A DNA stretch of 64,000 bases from Psychrobacter raelei (lineage in GTDB: Bacteria; Pseudomonadota; Gammaproteobacteria; Pseudomonadales; Moraxellaceae), in contig NZ_CP093310.2 in assembly GCF_022631235.3 (NCBI RefSeq), positions 2,480,001 to 2,544,000 of the forward strand, written 5' to 3'. Position 1 is the first letter of the stretch. Each line of letters starts with the position of its first letter. The notes beneath the pieces are model-generated. The model was not told the origin of the DNA and searched no databases. It saw only the letters and a list, made by a program, of their open reading frames with translations. Of this stretch, positions 15,668 to 24,743 are shown one piece after another. The position numbers and the translations under genes are program-made.

Positions 15668-18226
15668 ATGCCAGAGTTATTACATATTCAGACACCACAT
15701 TTTGAATTATCAATTTGGTGTAAAGATATCAGTAAACGCCAAGCGATTTACGACCATACAATGCGTAAGCGCCAAGCGCTCAGCACTGAGCAAACTCACA
15801 GGCCTACGCTCCGTGTCTCACCGCCCATATTAGATATTAGTGTGAGCTTTATGGGTGAGCCATTAGAAGCAGACAAGGATATTCTGCAGTCAGCTGCCGA
15901 AACTAAAATACGGCTAAATGAGCCTGTATTCTTTGAAAACATTCAATATCAATTTGAATGGCTATTTTTTACAGACACCTCTCCTATATCCGTCAATAAT
16001 GCGTATTTAACTCATCGCAGCCATCTGATTAATGAAGGCTTTCGTTTTGCTGAAGCACATCGCTCACTCCCCGCACGTTTGACAGGTAGTGTAAATACTG
16101 CCAATCACTTGGGCTGGATGCGCCTACCGTTGGAATATATTACCGAGTATCAAACATATCACAGCAAGATTGCTTTTGAGGTATTACCAACCAAAATGAG
16201 CTTGCATGACGACTTGCCAGCGATGTATCACACCATTGACCGTACTTTTCCACTCTGGCGCTTTAGTTTAGTTGCTCCAACTGAGCAAGAAGCAGGAAAA
16301 GGACAACAACGCAATTATTTCCCCCTATTGTGGCTTGCCAACTTTACTCAAATGCGTGATCAGCTCGAGTATGGTTTAAAAGTTATTAGCCAAGCACCGC
16401 ATAGTCGACTACAGCCTCACCTTTCATATAACAAAGCCGCTCGACTAAAAGGAAAAATACCACACCACTTAGGTACTAAGATTAAAGAAGACTTTAATAA
16501 TGGCCGCCATGATAAAAGCTATCCTGTGGTCAAACAGCAACTTAGTGTGGATACGCCTGAAAACCGATTTATTAAGATGGTGGTCAACAGTACTATAAAA
16601 AGACTATCTGGCTTTGAGCAGAAATTAAGAGCAGCTAATGCTGCCCCTGATAATCAACGCTTGTCTGATGCTTTTTTGACAGAGCTGCATAGCTGGCAAC
16701 GGCCGCTACAAAAAACGCTTAAACATCGTTTCATGCAAGAAGTTGGTCACTATCAAGGACTAAGCCATGAGTCTTTAGTATTACAACAAAAATCAGGCTA
16801 TAGCTTGGTATACCGCATATGGCAGGATCTAAAATTTTATCTAGATGTGTTTGACAATCAAACCAGTATCTCTATGAAGTCTGTTGCTGAAATCTACGAA
16901 ATCTGGTGCTTTTTGATGTTAAGGAACATCTTAACTGATGAATTGGGTTTTCAGGAAGTAAGCCTAACAAAGCCTAACCTGACCCTAAATAGCTTTTTCG
17001 AGTATCAATTAAAAGATGGGTTTGCAGGAGCTATTACGTTCAAACGTGATGATGGCGTTACTGCGCGGTTGGCCCACGAGCCAAACTTTGGAAAAAAGGG
17101 AGCGAAGATTCGTTCTTATTTGACTACTCAGCGACCAGATATCGTACTTGAAGTAACTCTACCGATATCTGAAAAGACTAAAGCTGCAGAAGCTAAGAAT
17201 ACACAAAGCTTCATCTGGATATTTGATGCCAAGTATCGTATTAAGACCCCTCAAAATAGCTTCGATATTGAGCCTGATGTAGAACATAAAGACTATGTAC
17301 CCGATGATGCCATTAATCAAATGCACCGTTATCGAGATGCCCTTATTCGAATCATCACAGATGATAGAAACTCAAATGAGCAAATTAATAATATACGAAA
17401 AAGTCGTCCGGTAGTTGGTGCGTTTGCACTCTACCCTGGTTATTTTGACCAAGCTAACATGAAAAACCCTTATCAGAACGAAATCGATGAGGTAGGTATT
17501 GGCGCTTTTGCTCTACTACCAAATTTAACTTCTTCTAATGATAATACTAAAGCTGGTGAATTGACCACTTCCCATCAGGGTCATCACTGGCTATCTGAAT
17601 TTTTAATCCAACAGATTGGCAGGTCTGATGAAGGCTTACCTACACAACTGTCATTATCAGATGAGGTTGACTATACCAGTCGTGTCAATCATATTGCCGA
17701 GCGGCTATATGTTCAAGAACCTGCCCGAATTCCTTATAGTGGCATGAGTCAAATTCTCTATCCCGATTTAACCCTAACCGTTGCTTTAGGAAATAAAGAG
17801 GGACGAACTGAAAGCTATTTTCAGAAATTCGAGCAGGGCCTTGCTCGTTGGTACCATATTCCTGAAAGCACTTTTTTACGTAAATATCAGCGTCATGTCA
17901 TTAATGAATTAAGTTATTTAGCGTTAGCTACCGATTCAGGCCGTGATGATAATAAAGAGATCAATAAGCTATGGCCGATCAAAAATGTTCGACTGCTTCC
18001 TAGAAATGAGATAACCATTGAACAAGCAGGCTCCTCTAGTAGAAGCACTAAGCTATATTACTTATTTGAGCTTGGTCAACCGCTTACATTAATTAATCCC
18101 ATAAAAGGTATTTCCCAAGTATCATTCATGGCTTCAATGAGCCTCACGACACTAGCAAGTCTTGAGCAGATTAGTCACTTTAGCCAGCTAAAACAGGTAT
18201 ACCAAAAAGCATTGGCTAAATCGTAG
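15668..18226 (+). CDS. McrC-like DUF2357 / PD-(D/E)XK nuclease
   Basis: An 852-residue partner of the upstream McrB-like NTPase. The N-terminal half fits DUF2357: a beta-rich start, then KLRAANAAPDNQRL and LVYRIWQDLKFYLD regions that precede the nuclease. The catalytic core is RPDIVLEV near residue 489 (Asp 491) and IFDAKYRI with D520-A-K522, the D...D-x-K pattern of PD-(D/E)XK nucleases, followed by the Gln-containing NQMHRYRDAL helix. In McrBC systems the NTPase moves on DNA and this subunit cuts it. A further ~250 residues lie C-terminal of the nuclease, with no recognised fold. The two genes look co-transcribed. A minus-strand terminator lies 42 bases beyond. Confidence 0.85.
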   Translation: MPELLHIQTPHFELSIWCKDISKRQAIYDHTMRKRQALSTEQTHRPTLRVSPPILDISVSFMGEPLEADKDILQSAAETKIRLNEPVFFENIQYQFEWLFFTDTSPISVNNAYLTHRSHLINEGFRFAEAHRSLPARLTGSVNTANHLGWMRLPLEYITEYQTYHSKIAFEVLPTKMSLHDDLPAMYHTIDRTFPLWRFSLVAPTEQEAGKGQQRNYFPLLWLANFTQMRDQLEYGLKVISQAPHSRLQPHLSYNKAARLKGKIPHHLGTKIKEDFNNGRHDKSYPVVKQQLSVDTPENRFIKMVVNSTIKRLSGFEQKLRAANAAPDNQRLSDAFLTELHSWQRPLQKTLKHRFMQEVGHYQGLSHESLVLQQKSGYSLVYRIWQDLKFYLDVFDNQTSISMKSVAEIYEIWCFLMLRNILTDELGFQEVSLTKPNLTLNSFFEYQLKDGFAGAITFKRDDGVTARLAHEPNFGKKGAKIRSYLTTQRPDIVLEVTLPISEKTKAAEAKNTQSFIWIFDAKYRIKTPQNSFDIEPDVEHKDYVPDDAINQMHRYRDALIRIITDDRNSNEQINNIRKSRPVVGAFALYPGYFDQANMKNPYQNEIDEVGIGAFALLPNLTSSNDNTKAGELTTSHQGHHWLSEFLIQQIGRSDEGLPTQLSLSDEVDYTSRVNHIAERLYVQEPARIPYSGMSQILYPDLTLTVALGNKEGRTESYFQKFEQGLARWYHIPESTFLRKYQRHVINELSYLALATDSGRDDNKEINKLWPIKNVRLLPRNEITIEQAGSSSRSTKLYYLFELGQPLTLINPIKGISQVSFMASMSLTTLASLEQISHFSQLKQVYQKALAKS

Positions 18227-18267
18227 ATACTATTTTTTATGCTAGGTTTGGCACAAAGGAGCCAAAA

Positions 18268-18297
18268 TAAAAAAAAGCTGAACCTTAAAGCTCAGCC
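18268..18297 (-). terminator. terminator of the fimbrial operon
   Basis: On the minus strand GCTGA (18296-18292) and TCAGC (18281-18277) form a short stem followed by a long T-run. It lies 40 bases after the last fimbrial gene. Confidence 0.65.
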
Positions 18298-18338
18298 CTC
18301 TTCTATTAACAATTTTCTTTTAATGCATTTAGCGATTG

Positions 18339-19331
18339 CTAATCATACTCAATAGTCACAGTGGCCATAGACTTTACTTCACCTGCAGTAACTGTCGCTT
18401 CTGTTTGATAGTATCTGGCTTCTAAGGGCACATTATAGGTAACTTGCTGTTCTGAACCTAAGCTTCCAAGTATAACTGTTCCTTGGTCCACAATAGGCTT
18501 ATTATTCGATAGTAGCTGAGTACCTACTCCTTTTGCTTTTACATTATCTGGTGACAAGTTTTTCAATACATTATTTGTACCGGTAGCAACATCGTAATCA
18601 AAACTTAGACTAATCGTATCTGAAGCATTTTTGCCACCCACGCACTTAATATTCATATCAAAAGGTTGAGTTCCTTGAGTTGAACCTACCCCTTTAAAAC
18701 CTGACTTATTAATGGTTGGCAACTGTACCACTCTATCCTTATTGCCTACAATCTCACAGGAGGAAGATGTAATAGTAATGGTCTCCCCTATTACCGAGCT
18801 TGTTAATAAAGGTATGGTAGCATCAGTGTCTAAGTAGTAAGTACTATATAGACCTTGTGCCAAACTACCTGTTCCAGTTGTCATCGCTGTTTTTATAATT
18901 TCAATGACAAACTCACCTGCCCCAATATAATAATTATTATTAGCGTCTAATTGTCTTGTATAAGGATAGTAGCCTGAAAAAGTAGAGTTACCTTTAACTG
19001 TTCTATACAAGCGAATCCCAATACCTGGGATATTGGTTCTATAAATATTGGGCTGCATCGCTAACTGTGGGTTACCAACCAGTTCTGCTATCAACTTTCC
19101 AGGACTGTTTCCATCACAAGACACCGTTGACGATCTATTATCAGGGATAGGGATTTGTTTTTTATATAGCACTGTACCCACAGTATCACTTGGCCTAATA
19201 ACAACTTTACCAATGCTCATATTTATTTTTACTGTTTCAAATGGCTTACTTAAACTACACTTCGCATAAGCCTCGGAGCCAAACCCTAACCCCATGAGCA
19301 GCAACATAGCTTGTAGATATTTATAGCTCAT
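18339..19331 (-). CDS. two-domain fimbrial tip adhesin
   Basis: A 330-residue secreted protein. The signal peptide MSYKYLQAMLLLMGLGFGSEAYA is followed by a mature part beginning with KCSLSKPFE. The N-terminal ~170 residues would be the receptor-binding domain. The C-terminal ~150 (ITSSSCEIVGNKDRVVQLPT through ATVTIEYD) is a pilin domain, with a Cys pair (SCEIV, IKCVGG) and a final beta strand that would be capped by the chaperone. ATG 19331 overlaps the usher stop by 11 bases, so the genes are coupled; the TTG at 19346 is less likely. By position and two-domain build it is the fimbrial tip adhesin. The ligand cannot be told. Confidence 0.85.
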   Translation of the reverse strand: MSYKYLQAMLLLMGLGFGSEAYAKCSLSKPFETVKINMSIGKVVIRPSDTVGTVLYKKQIPIPDNRSSTVSCDGNSPGKLIAELVGNPQLAMQPNIYRTNIPGIGIRLYRTVKGNSTFSGYYPYTRQLDANNNYYIGAGEFVIEIIKTAMTTGTGSLAQGLYSTYYLDTDATIPLLTSSVIGETITITSSSCEIVGNKDRVVQLPTINKSGFKGVGSTQGTQPFDMNIKCVGGKNASDTISLSFDYDVATGTNNVLKNLSPDNVKAKGVGTQLLSNNKPIVDQGTVILGSLGSEQQVTYNVPLEARYYQTEATVTAGEVKSMATVTIEYD

Positions 19332-21888
19332 GGCACAATCCCTCAAGCATCATCATATTTTTATTACTATCATTCGATTCTTTTCTAATATCATACTCAA
19401 TCTGACATTGCTCTGATGAATCCGCACCCCATTTTACCGTAATTGTATCGAATAAGTTATGGGTTCGAATATAAGCCAAACTGCCCTGTGCAATCATTCC
19501 AACATGCTCGCCCTTAGAATCATAGACGTCTGCCCCAAAAGGTAAGGGTTCACCTTTTAAGTTTACTCCATGGATATAAATAGCCTTGCCAGCCGTAGTC
19601 GAGAAGCTTACTTTAGAAATGGATCCGGCATAAGGAGCGATACGCTGACTGGTACTATCAAGCTCTGCATCCAAAGACATCCCCTTTGGATCAAGGCTAA
19701 TATCATTAATACGATAAGGGGTTACATAAGGAATAACTGCATAACCTGACTTATTGATAGTTAGACCAGCGGTATTATTCACTTTAGCGCCCTGTGCATC
19801 AGGGGCATAAACCAAAACCATAGTCTGACCCTGCTCAGCACCAAACACAACACCCTCTGAGTGTGCCACTACATTACCACGTGCTGATAGTCCAACCTGC
19901 TGATAATCCTCTGAGACACTATATGTTCCCCCTAAGGTTGCAGCATTGGTTTTATACTCAGCATTAGTGCTTAGGCTTGGGTTCTCGCCATACTCTGTAG
20001 CTAAGGTTGTTCCATAATTGAAACGATCACCAACAGCTCCCGTTACACCCACTGTGGCTCTATCTGTGGTGGTATAAGAGTTTAAGTTAGCAGGATTTTT
20101 TCCTGTGAATAGCGGTAAGGATAAGGTCAGCATATACTCAGTGTCGTCTTCTCGCCTACCGGTTGTTTGACTTTCTACAACTCTTTTATTTGCAGACAAA
20201 CCATAATTAACCCCACGATAGCTATTGTTATAGCCTACCTGATAACTCTTGGTATCTTGCTGATCATGCCAGTAGTCTGTCCAAGAACCGGTTAAATAGA
20301 AGTTACCCCACTGATTGGGTAGACCTTGGTTTAAAGTAACCTGAAACTCACTACGCTGTTTACCAATATAAGCAGAGCCAATACCTTGTTCGTCTTGCTC
20401 TTGTGCCATAAGACCATCACGTAGCTTATAAAAGCCTTCAGTAGAATATCGATAGGCTGCCAAGGTTACATTGGTATTAGTAGGACTAATTAGCTTACTG
20501 TAGCTTAGACGATAACTTTGACCCGATTCTGAGTTACGATTTTCAAAATCTGTATCAGAATGGGTGATATCTAATGATACTGCTCCGATCGGTGTGGCCA
20601 CAGCAGTACCTAATGTAGCCGCTTTATAACTCTCAGAGGCTTGTATACCCCCATATGCTGTCACAAAGTTATTCACACCGCGTCGATATTGTCCTTGAAA
20701 AACAACAGGGTCCTTATCCATATTACTGTCCCGATATTTACCTAGCATCAGGGAATAACGACTTAGGCCAGGACGTAGCATTTCTGCAACTGAAGCATAG
20801 GGGATAGAAAACTTCTGTATTTCACCATTGGCTTCAATAACAGAAACTTCAAGTTCACCACCAAACCCGGTAGGATATAAATCATTAATCTCAAAACCAC
20901 CAGCGGCAACTGTAGTTTGGTAAATCAGCTGACCTTGCTGCCTTACTTCAACCTTGGCATTGGTTTTAGCATTACCACGAATACGTGGAGCATATCCTGC
21001 CAAACTATTGGGTAACATTCGATCATCGGTGGCAAATTCAATACCGCGGTAGCCAAATGAGTCAAATATATTGCCATCACTAAAACTATCTCCTAGCGTC
21101 AATACCCCTCTGTATTGAGGAAAAGCACGTTGAAGATAGGTGTTTACCGCAGTATAGTCTGATTCTGACTTTTCGTTTTCATAACCGTCAGACCAATTCC
21201 ATTGACCATTATGACGCAGTTGCCAGCTGGCAAGATTAGCTCCAGCATTTAAGGACAAAAAGGCGTTTGTTCTATCTGCACCTTTTTCACTATTGAAAGT
21301 CTTATAAGCATTGGCATTATAAGAAGCAAATGCAGCATTGATACCCCTATCCCAAACGCTAGGATCAATATAGCCTCGTGCATTTTGCTGCATAGAAACT
21401 TGAGGTATGGAGAGGTCTAAGCGCAATCTTGAACTATCAAACTTATAAAAGGCACCTTCGATCCAGGAGCCTAATACCTCACAATTATCTGATGCCAGCT
21501 GCAATTGCTCTTTTATTACTTGAGCTTTAACCCCGTACTCAAGCAGCTGCTTAGCCGTAAAGCAGGTACTGGCAGGGCTGTTATCAGCAGTTGCTTTAAA
21601 CTCAATCTGACGTTTACCGTACCAAGTGCCATTAATATAAACATCTAAATTGTACTCACCTGGCAAAATTGGATTGCCATTAGCAAACTTTGTTATATCG
21701 ATTTTTTTGGCATCACCAATAAGAAAACTAGAGTCAAAATCAGCATCCATGCCAATCGAATAGGCTTTCTCTTGTCCCAAATCTTGAGCATTGATGACAC
21801 CTGACAAGCTCAGAGTTATCACACCAAAAATAAGAGGATAGTCAAAACTACGTGCCATACTTTTAGTTATCATCAGCAGTTTACTCAT
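19321..21888 (-). CDS. fimbrial outer-membrane usher (FimD/PapC family)
   Basis: An 855-residue usher. The N-terminus has a hydrophobic signal ending near VINAQ. The periplasmic N-domain carries LPGEYNLDVYINGTWYGKRQ, the classic LPG.Y.VD.Y.NG pattern. The barrel follows, with SFSDGNIFDSFGYRGIEFAT, PNSLAGYAPRIRG and the plug sequence VEVRQQGQLIYQTTVAAGGF. The C-terminal plug-like domains include GYAVIPYVTPYRIN and LPFGADVYDSKGEHVGMIAQ, with a Cys pair near the end. It forms the pore through which chaperone-bound subunits pass. It lies 74 bases after the chaperone gene and overlaps the adhesin gene. It is full length without visible damage. Confidence 0.95.
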   Translation of the reverse strand: MSKLLMITKSMARSFDYPLIFGVITLSLSGVINAQDLGQEKAYSIGMDADFDSSFLIGDAKKIDITKFANGNPILPGEYNLDVYINGTWYGKRQIEFKATADNSPASTCFTAKQLLEYGVKAQVIKEQLQLASDNCEVLGSWIEGAFYKFDSSRLRLDLSIPQVSMQQNARGYIDPSVWDRGINAAFASYNANAYKTFNSEKGADRTNAFLSLNAGANLASWQLRHNGQWNWSDGYENEKSESDYTAVNTYLQRAFPQYRGVLTLGDSFSDGNIFDSFGYRGIEFATDDRMLPNSLAGYAPRIRGNAKTNAKVEVRQQGQLIYQTTVAAGGFEINDLYPTGFGGELEVSVIEANGEIQKFSIPYASVAEMLRPGLSRYSLMLGKYRDSNMDKDPVVFQGQYRRGVNNFVTAYGGIQASESYKAATLGTAVATPIGAVSLDITHSDTDFENRNSESGQSYRLSYSKLISPTNTNVTLAAYRYSTEGFYKLRDGLMAQEQDEQGIGSAYIGKQRSEFQVTLNQGLPNQWGNFYLTGSWTDYWHDQQDTKSYQVGYNNSYRGVNYGLSANKRVVESQTTGRREDDTEYMLTLSLPLFTGKNPANLNSYTTTDRATVGVTGAVGDRFNYGTTLATEYGENPSLSTNAEYKTNAATLGGTYSVSEDYQQVGLSARGNVVAHSEGVVFGAEQGQTMVLVYAPDAQGAKVNNTAGLTINKSGYAVIPYVTPYRINDISLDPKGMSLDAELDSTSQRIAPYAGSISKVSFSTTAGKAIYIHGVNLKGEPLPFGADVYDSKGEHVGMIAQGSLAYIRTHNLFDTITVKWGADSSEQCQIEYDIRKESNDSNKNMMMLEGLCHEL

Positions 21889-21962
21889 AGCTCTACCATC
21901 TAATTTTGATTAACTCATTTGTTTTTTGAAAGCTTTTAGCCTCTCCTTTTAGCAAATACCAT

Positions 21963-22694
21963 TTACTCAACTGTACTTTCTACACGACCACCGTAGTCAT
22001 TGATGGTGGTGAACTTGATGTCTTTGATATTAATGCTAGAGCCATTCACACTAATTTTTTGCTCAGAGAAAGGAGCCAGCATGATGCCATCGGATAAAAC
22101 AACTACTTGTTCACTATCTTTTTGCTGTTGCACAATAGAAGTTAAAGTAATATAAAAAGGGGTTGGGTTATCCACCGTCAACTGATTGCCTTTGGCTGTC
22201 CAACGTAGCGACTTAGGAGCCACCGACCTGTCTGCTTTGATACTATCGGGACGGTAAAAGAACTTAATACGTGAGCGAATCGCCAGTTGTAAGTAGTTTT
22301 CTGGTGCTGCTTTATCGTTTTTCGCAGGCTTAGGGGGAATATCTAATACATTAAGCCAAAATAAGGTTTCTCGGTCTTTACTTAAGCTTTCGGTAGTTAG
22401 CAGCTTACTAATACGTAAGGCTTGACCTTCTCCTGCTTCAACACGAGTTATGGGAGGCGTAATAACGAAAGGTGCTTTTGATTTATCAGGCGTTGTATCT
22501 GGATTACCTTCATCAATCCAAGCTTGTACTAGTGAGGGTTTATCACCGTCATTACTCAACTGCAGCGTAATCTCACGAGCATCGGAAGGATAAATGGCAC
22601 GCGTACCATGCAAGATAATCTGTGCATTAGCCGCTGTGAAGGGGATTAATAAAACCATGAGACCGGCTTTAAGTAACTGTTTATTGAACCTCAT
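21963..22694 (-). CDS. periplasmic pilus chaperone (PapD family)
   Basis: A 243-residue PapD-like chaperone with a signal peptide ending at AANA. The Ig-like domain 1 has ILHGTRAIYPSDAREITLQL, PSLVQAWIDEGNP, FVITPPITRVEAGEGQALRI and ETLFWLNVLDIPP. The conserved Arg after LHGT and the Lys of the RSRIKFFYRP strand would anchor subunit C-termini. It donates a beta strand to each pilin and delivers it to the usher encoded next. It starts 95 bases after the pilin stop. Confidence 0.95.
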   Translation of the reverse strand: MRFNKQLLKAGLMVLLIPFTAANAQIILHGTRAIYPSDAREITLQLSNDGDKPSLVQAWIDEGNPDTTPDKSKAPFVITPPITRVEAGEGQALRISKLLTTESLSKDRETLFWLNVLDIPPKPAKNDKAAPENYLQLAIRSRIKFFYRPDSIKADRSVAPKSLRWTAKGNQLTVDNPTPFYITLTSIVQQQKDSEQVVVLSDGIMLAPFSEQKISVNGSSINIKDIKFTTINDYGGRVESTVE

Positions 22695-22789
22695 AATATC
22701 ACTTCCTACGTGAGAACTATAAAAGAAAGCTATGATGATGACATCCTAGCCTTCTTACTTCTAATAAATACAATTCTATAATTTGTTAA

Positions 22790-23329
22790 TTACTGATAAT
22801 TAACTGTGTATTGAACCGAAGTAGCTACTGTACCTGGCGTTGCTGCACCTGTTGCTAAATACTGAGCATAGTAGTTAAGTGCAGCTGTACCTGTAGTTCC
22901 TGTCTCAGTAGCACCTACCACTGCTGCTCTTGTAGTAACTGGAGACTGAGCGGCATTAGCCAGCACTGGGATAACTATTGATTTATCACTTAGCAGTTGA
23001 ACTTGTACATTCTTAGCAGTACCAGTTGCATTATTTAAGTTGCCAGTAGCCGCATCTACATTACCACCAGTTTCAAAGAATACTGATACATTACCCGCTT
23101 TACAGTTTTCTAGATTAATAGTGAACGGAGTACGACCAGCAGTAGTGCCTGCAGTTGCTAAAGAATTTACGCCAACAGTTGGTAGAGTAACCCTGATATC
23201 CTTGCTACCACTGGTTACCTTACAAGTTTGATCTGTTACCACACCGTTAATGGTTACTGTACCGTCTGCAGCGTGTGCAGCTACAGAACCTAGAACTAAT
23301 GCTGAAGTAGCTAAAATAATTTTTTTCAT
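22790..23329 (-). CDS. major fimbrial subunit (type 1 pilin family)
   Basis: A 179-residue pilin. The signal peptide MKKIILATSALVLGSVAAHA is followed by ADGTVTINGVVTDQTCKVTS, with the family Cys pair (TCKV and ENCKAGN). The C-terminal alternating motif ends ATSVQYTVNYQ, with the penultimate Tyr typical of chaperone-recognised pilins. It is the first gene of the minus-strand fimbrial operon. The IS1-family element begins 108 bases upstream, so little native regulatory DNA remains next to the start. Confidence 0.93.
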   Translation of the reverse strand: MKKIILATSALVLGSVAAHAADGTVTINGVVTDQTCKVTSGSKDIRVTLPTVGVNSLATAGTTAGRTPFTINLENCKAGNVSVFFETGGNVDAATGNLNNATGTAKNVQVQLLSDKSIVIPVLANAAQSPVTTRAAVVGATETGTTGTAALNYYAQYLATGAATPGTVATSVQYTVNYQ

Positions 23330-23437
23330 GATATTTATTACCTTTAAGGTTTAAAAAATAATTTATGTATTTTTTATAAAAACACATAGGTTTATATGTA
23401 AATAGGTTTATATGTAACGGGTCAATATTTAAGATTT

Positions 23438-24225
23438 GGTGGTGTTTCAAAAAGTATGCTGAAACAAAGCAGGTTGAATTTTGATAAAATAGAGAAATGC
23501 GAATAACTCTAGAAATCAAATGTCCAACCTGCCTCAGTGACAGTATAAAGAAAAATGGCATCAAAGTAGATGGGAAACAAAACTATCAGTGCAAAGACTG
23601 TAAACGTCAGTTTATTGGTGACCATGCTCTGAGCTATCTAGGATGTCATTCAGGCATTACTCGAAAAATATTACAGTTGATGGTCAGAGGTAGTGGTATA
23701 CGAGATATCGCTGAAGTTGAGCGAATCAGTATCGGTAAAGTTTTACGTACTTTAACCGAATCGACCTACCAAATTCAGCCTAAACAAAGTCATTATGAGT
23801 CTCTTGAAGTTGATGAGTTTTGGACTTTTGTGGGAAATAAAAATAATAAACAATGGCTTATTTACGCCTACCATCGAGAAACAGGTGAGATTGTTGCTTA
23901 TGTTTGGGGTAAAAGAGACTTAGCTACAGTTCAACGATTGAAGGCAAAGCTTAAACAATTAGGTATTCACTACACCCGAATTGCAAGTGATCATTGGGAC
24001 AGTTTCATAACTGCTTTTAAAAACTGCAAGCAAAGTATTGGTAAATTTTTTACTGTAGGTATTGAAGGTAATAATTGCAAAATAAGGCATCGAATTAGGC
24101 GCGGTTTTAGAAGGAGTTGTAATTTTTCAAAAAAGATTGAAAACCATTTTAAAGCTTTCGACTTAACCTTTTTTTACATCAATAATGGCTTCATTTAATG
24201 TCAGCATACTTTTTGAAACACCACC
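23438..24225 (+). mobile_element. IS1-family insertion sequence, complete
   Basis: The element is 788 bases long with perfect 25-base inverted ends (GGTGGTGTTTCAAAAAGTAT and onward at 23438, the complement ending at 24225). An 8-base target duplication TAAGATTT occurs at 23430-23437 and 24226-24233. It carries one transposase gene. It splits the upstream region of the fimbrial pilin gene. Confidence 0.95.
23497..24198 (+). CDS. IS1-family transposase (single ORF)
   Basis: A 233-residue transposase made as one frame without slippage. The N-terminus has an IS1 zinc finger (IKCPTCLSDSIKKNG and YQCKDCKRQF), then a helix-turn-helix (VRGSGIRDIAEVERISIGKV). The catalytic core includes LEVDEFWTFVGNKNNKQWLI, IASDHWDSF and the C-terminal Glu in VGIEGNNCKIRHRIRRGFRR. 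This fits IS1 elements of the one-ORF type. It looks intact. Confidence 0.93.
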   Translation: MRITLEIKCPTCLSDSIKKNGIKVDGKQNYQCKDCKRQFIGDHALSYLGCHSGITRKILQLMVRGSGIRDIAEVERISIGKVLRTLTESTYQIQPKQSHYESLEVDEFWTFVGNKNNKQWLIYAYHRETGEIVAYVWGKRDLATVQRLKAKLKQLGIHYTRIASDHWDSFITAFKNCKQSIGKFFTVGIEGNNCKIRHRIRRGFRRSCNFSKKIENHFKAFDLTFFYINNGFI

Positions 24226-24282
24226 TAAGATTTTATGGGCTACGGTCTTACACTCTCCTGAAAATTAGGGTCAATCGAGCCA

Positions 24283-24321
24283 CCGCCTATAAGATTCATA
24301 ACCAATGAACCTTATAGGCGG
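24283..24321. repeat. long near-perfect hairpin
   Basis: CCGCCTATAAGATTCAT and ATGAACCTTATAGGCGG form a 17-bp stem with one mismatch and a 5-base loop. No T-run follows. It lies in the gap between the IS1 element and dinB, 58 bases from the IS. Confidence 0.7.
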
Positions 24322-24519
24322 TTAGCGCTTGTTATTTAATAGATACTATTTTTTGAAGTTTAATGACATATTGCAGGTTTATTTACACCAATTAAATAAT
24401 TACTAACTTCGGATGTAACTAATTTATCTAAGAGTGATTATTTCTGGTGAAAACTTATTTGGAATTGTCTATGCTGTCTAAAAATGAACCTCTATTACAA
24501 ATCTAGAGGAATTGCTAAT

Positions 24520-24600
24520 ATGAATGTTCTATGGTGGAATGTTCTATGGTGGAATGTTCTATGGTGGACAGAAAAAATTATAAATCTTCCTATTAAATAA
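24520..24600 (+). CDS. candidate 26-residue small protein with a Trp-rich pentapeptide repeat
   Basis: ATG 24520 has AGAGGA ten bases upstream. The frame reads M, then NVLWW three times, then TEKIINLPIK and a stop. A 15-base unit AATGTTCTATGGTGG is repeated three times exactly in frame (24523-24567). Such a short hydrophobic, Trp-rich head with a cationic tail suggests a small membrane-bound peptide. TTGGAA with TAAAAA-like boxes occurs upstream but is not a convincing promoter. No homologue is known to me, so the gene call is tentative. Confidence 0.4.
   Translation: MNVLWWNVLWWNVLWWTEKIINLPIK
24523..24567 (+). repeat. 3 x 15-bp perfect tandem repeat
   Basis: AATGTTCTATGGTGG is repeated three times head to tail inside the small ORF; each unit adds five residues without changing frame. 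Confidence 0.95.
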
Positions 24601-24743
24601 ATCTATAACAATATTGTAAAATTACAAATATTTATTAATAAAGGCTCAAGCCCAGTCAACCTGTCGGTCTCTTCATTATTACCTTATAATAGCTAGTAAG
24701 TCTTATATCCAGATTGCTAATCTTTGATAAAAGCTCTGAGACA

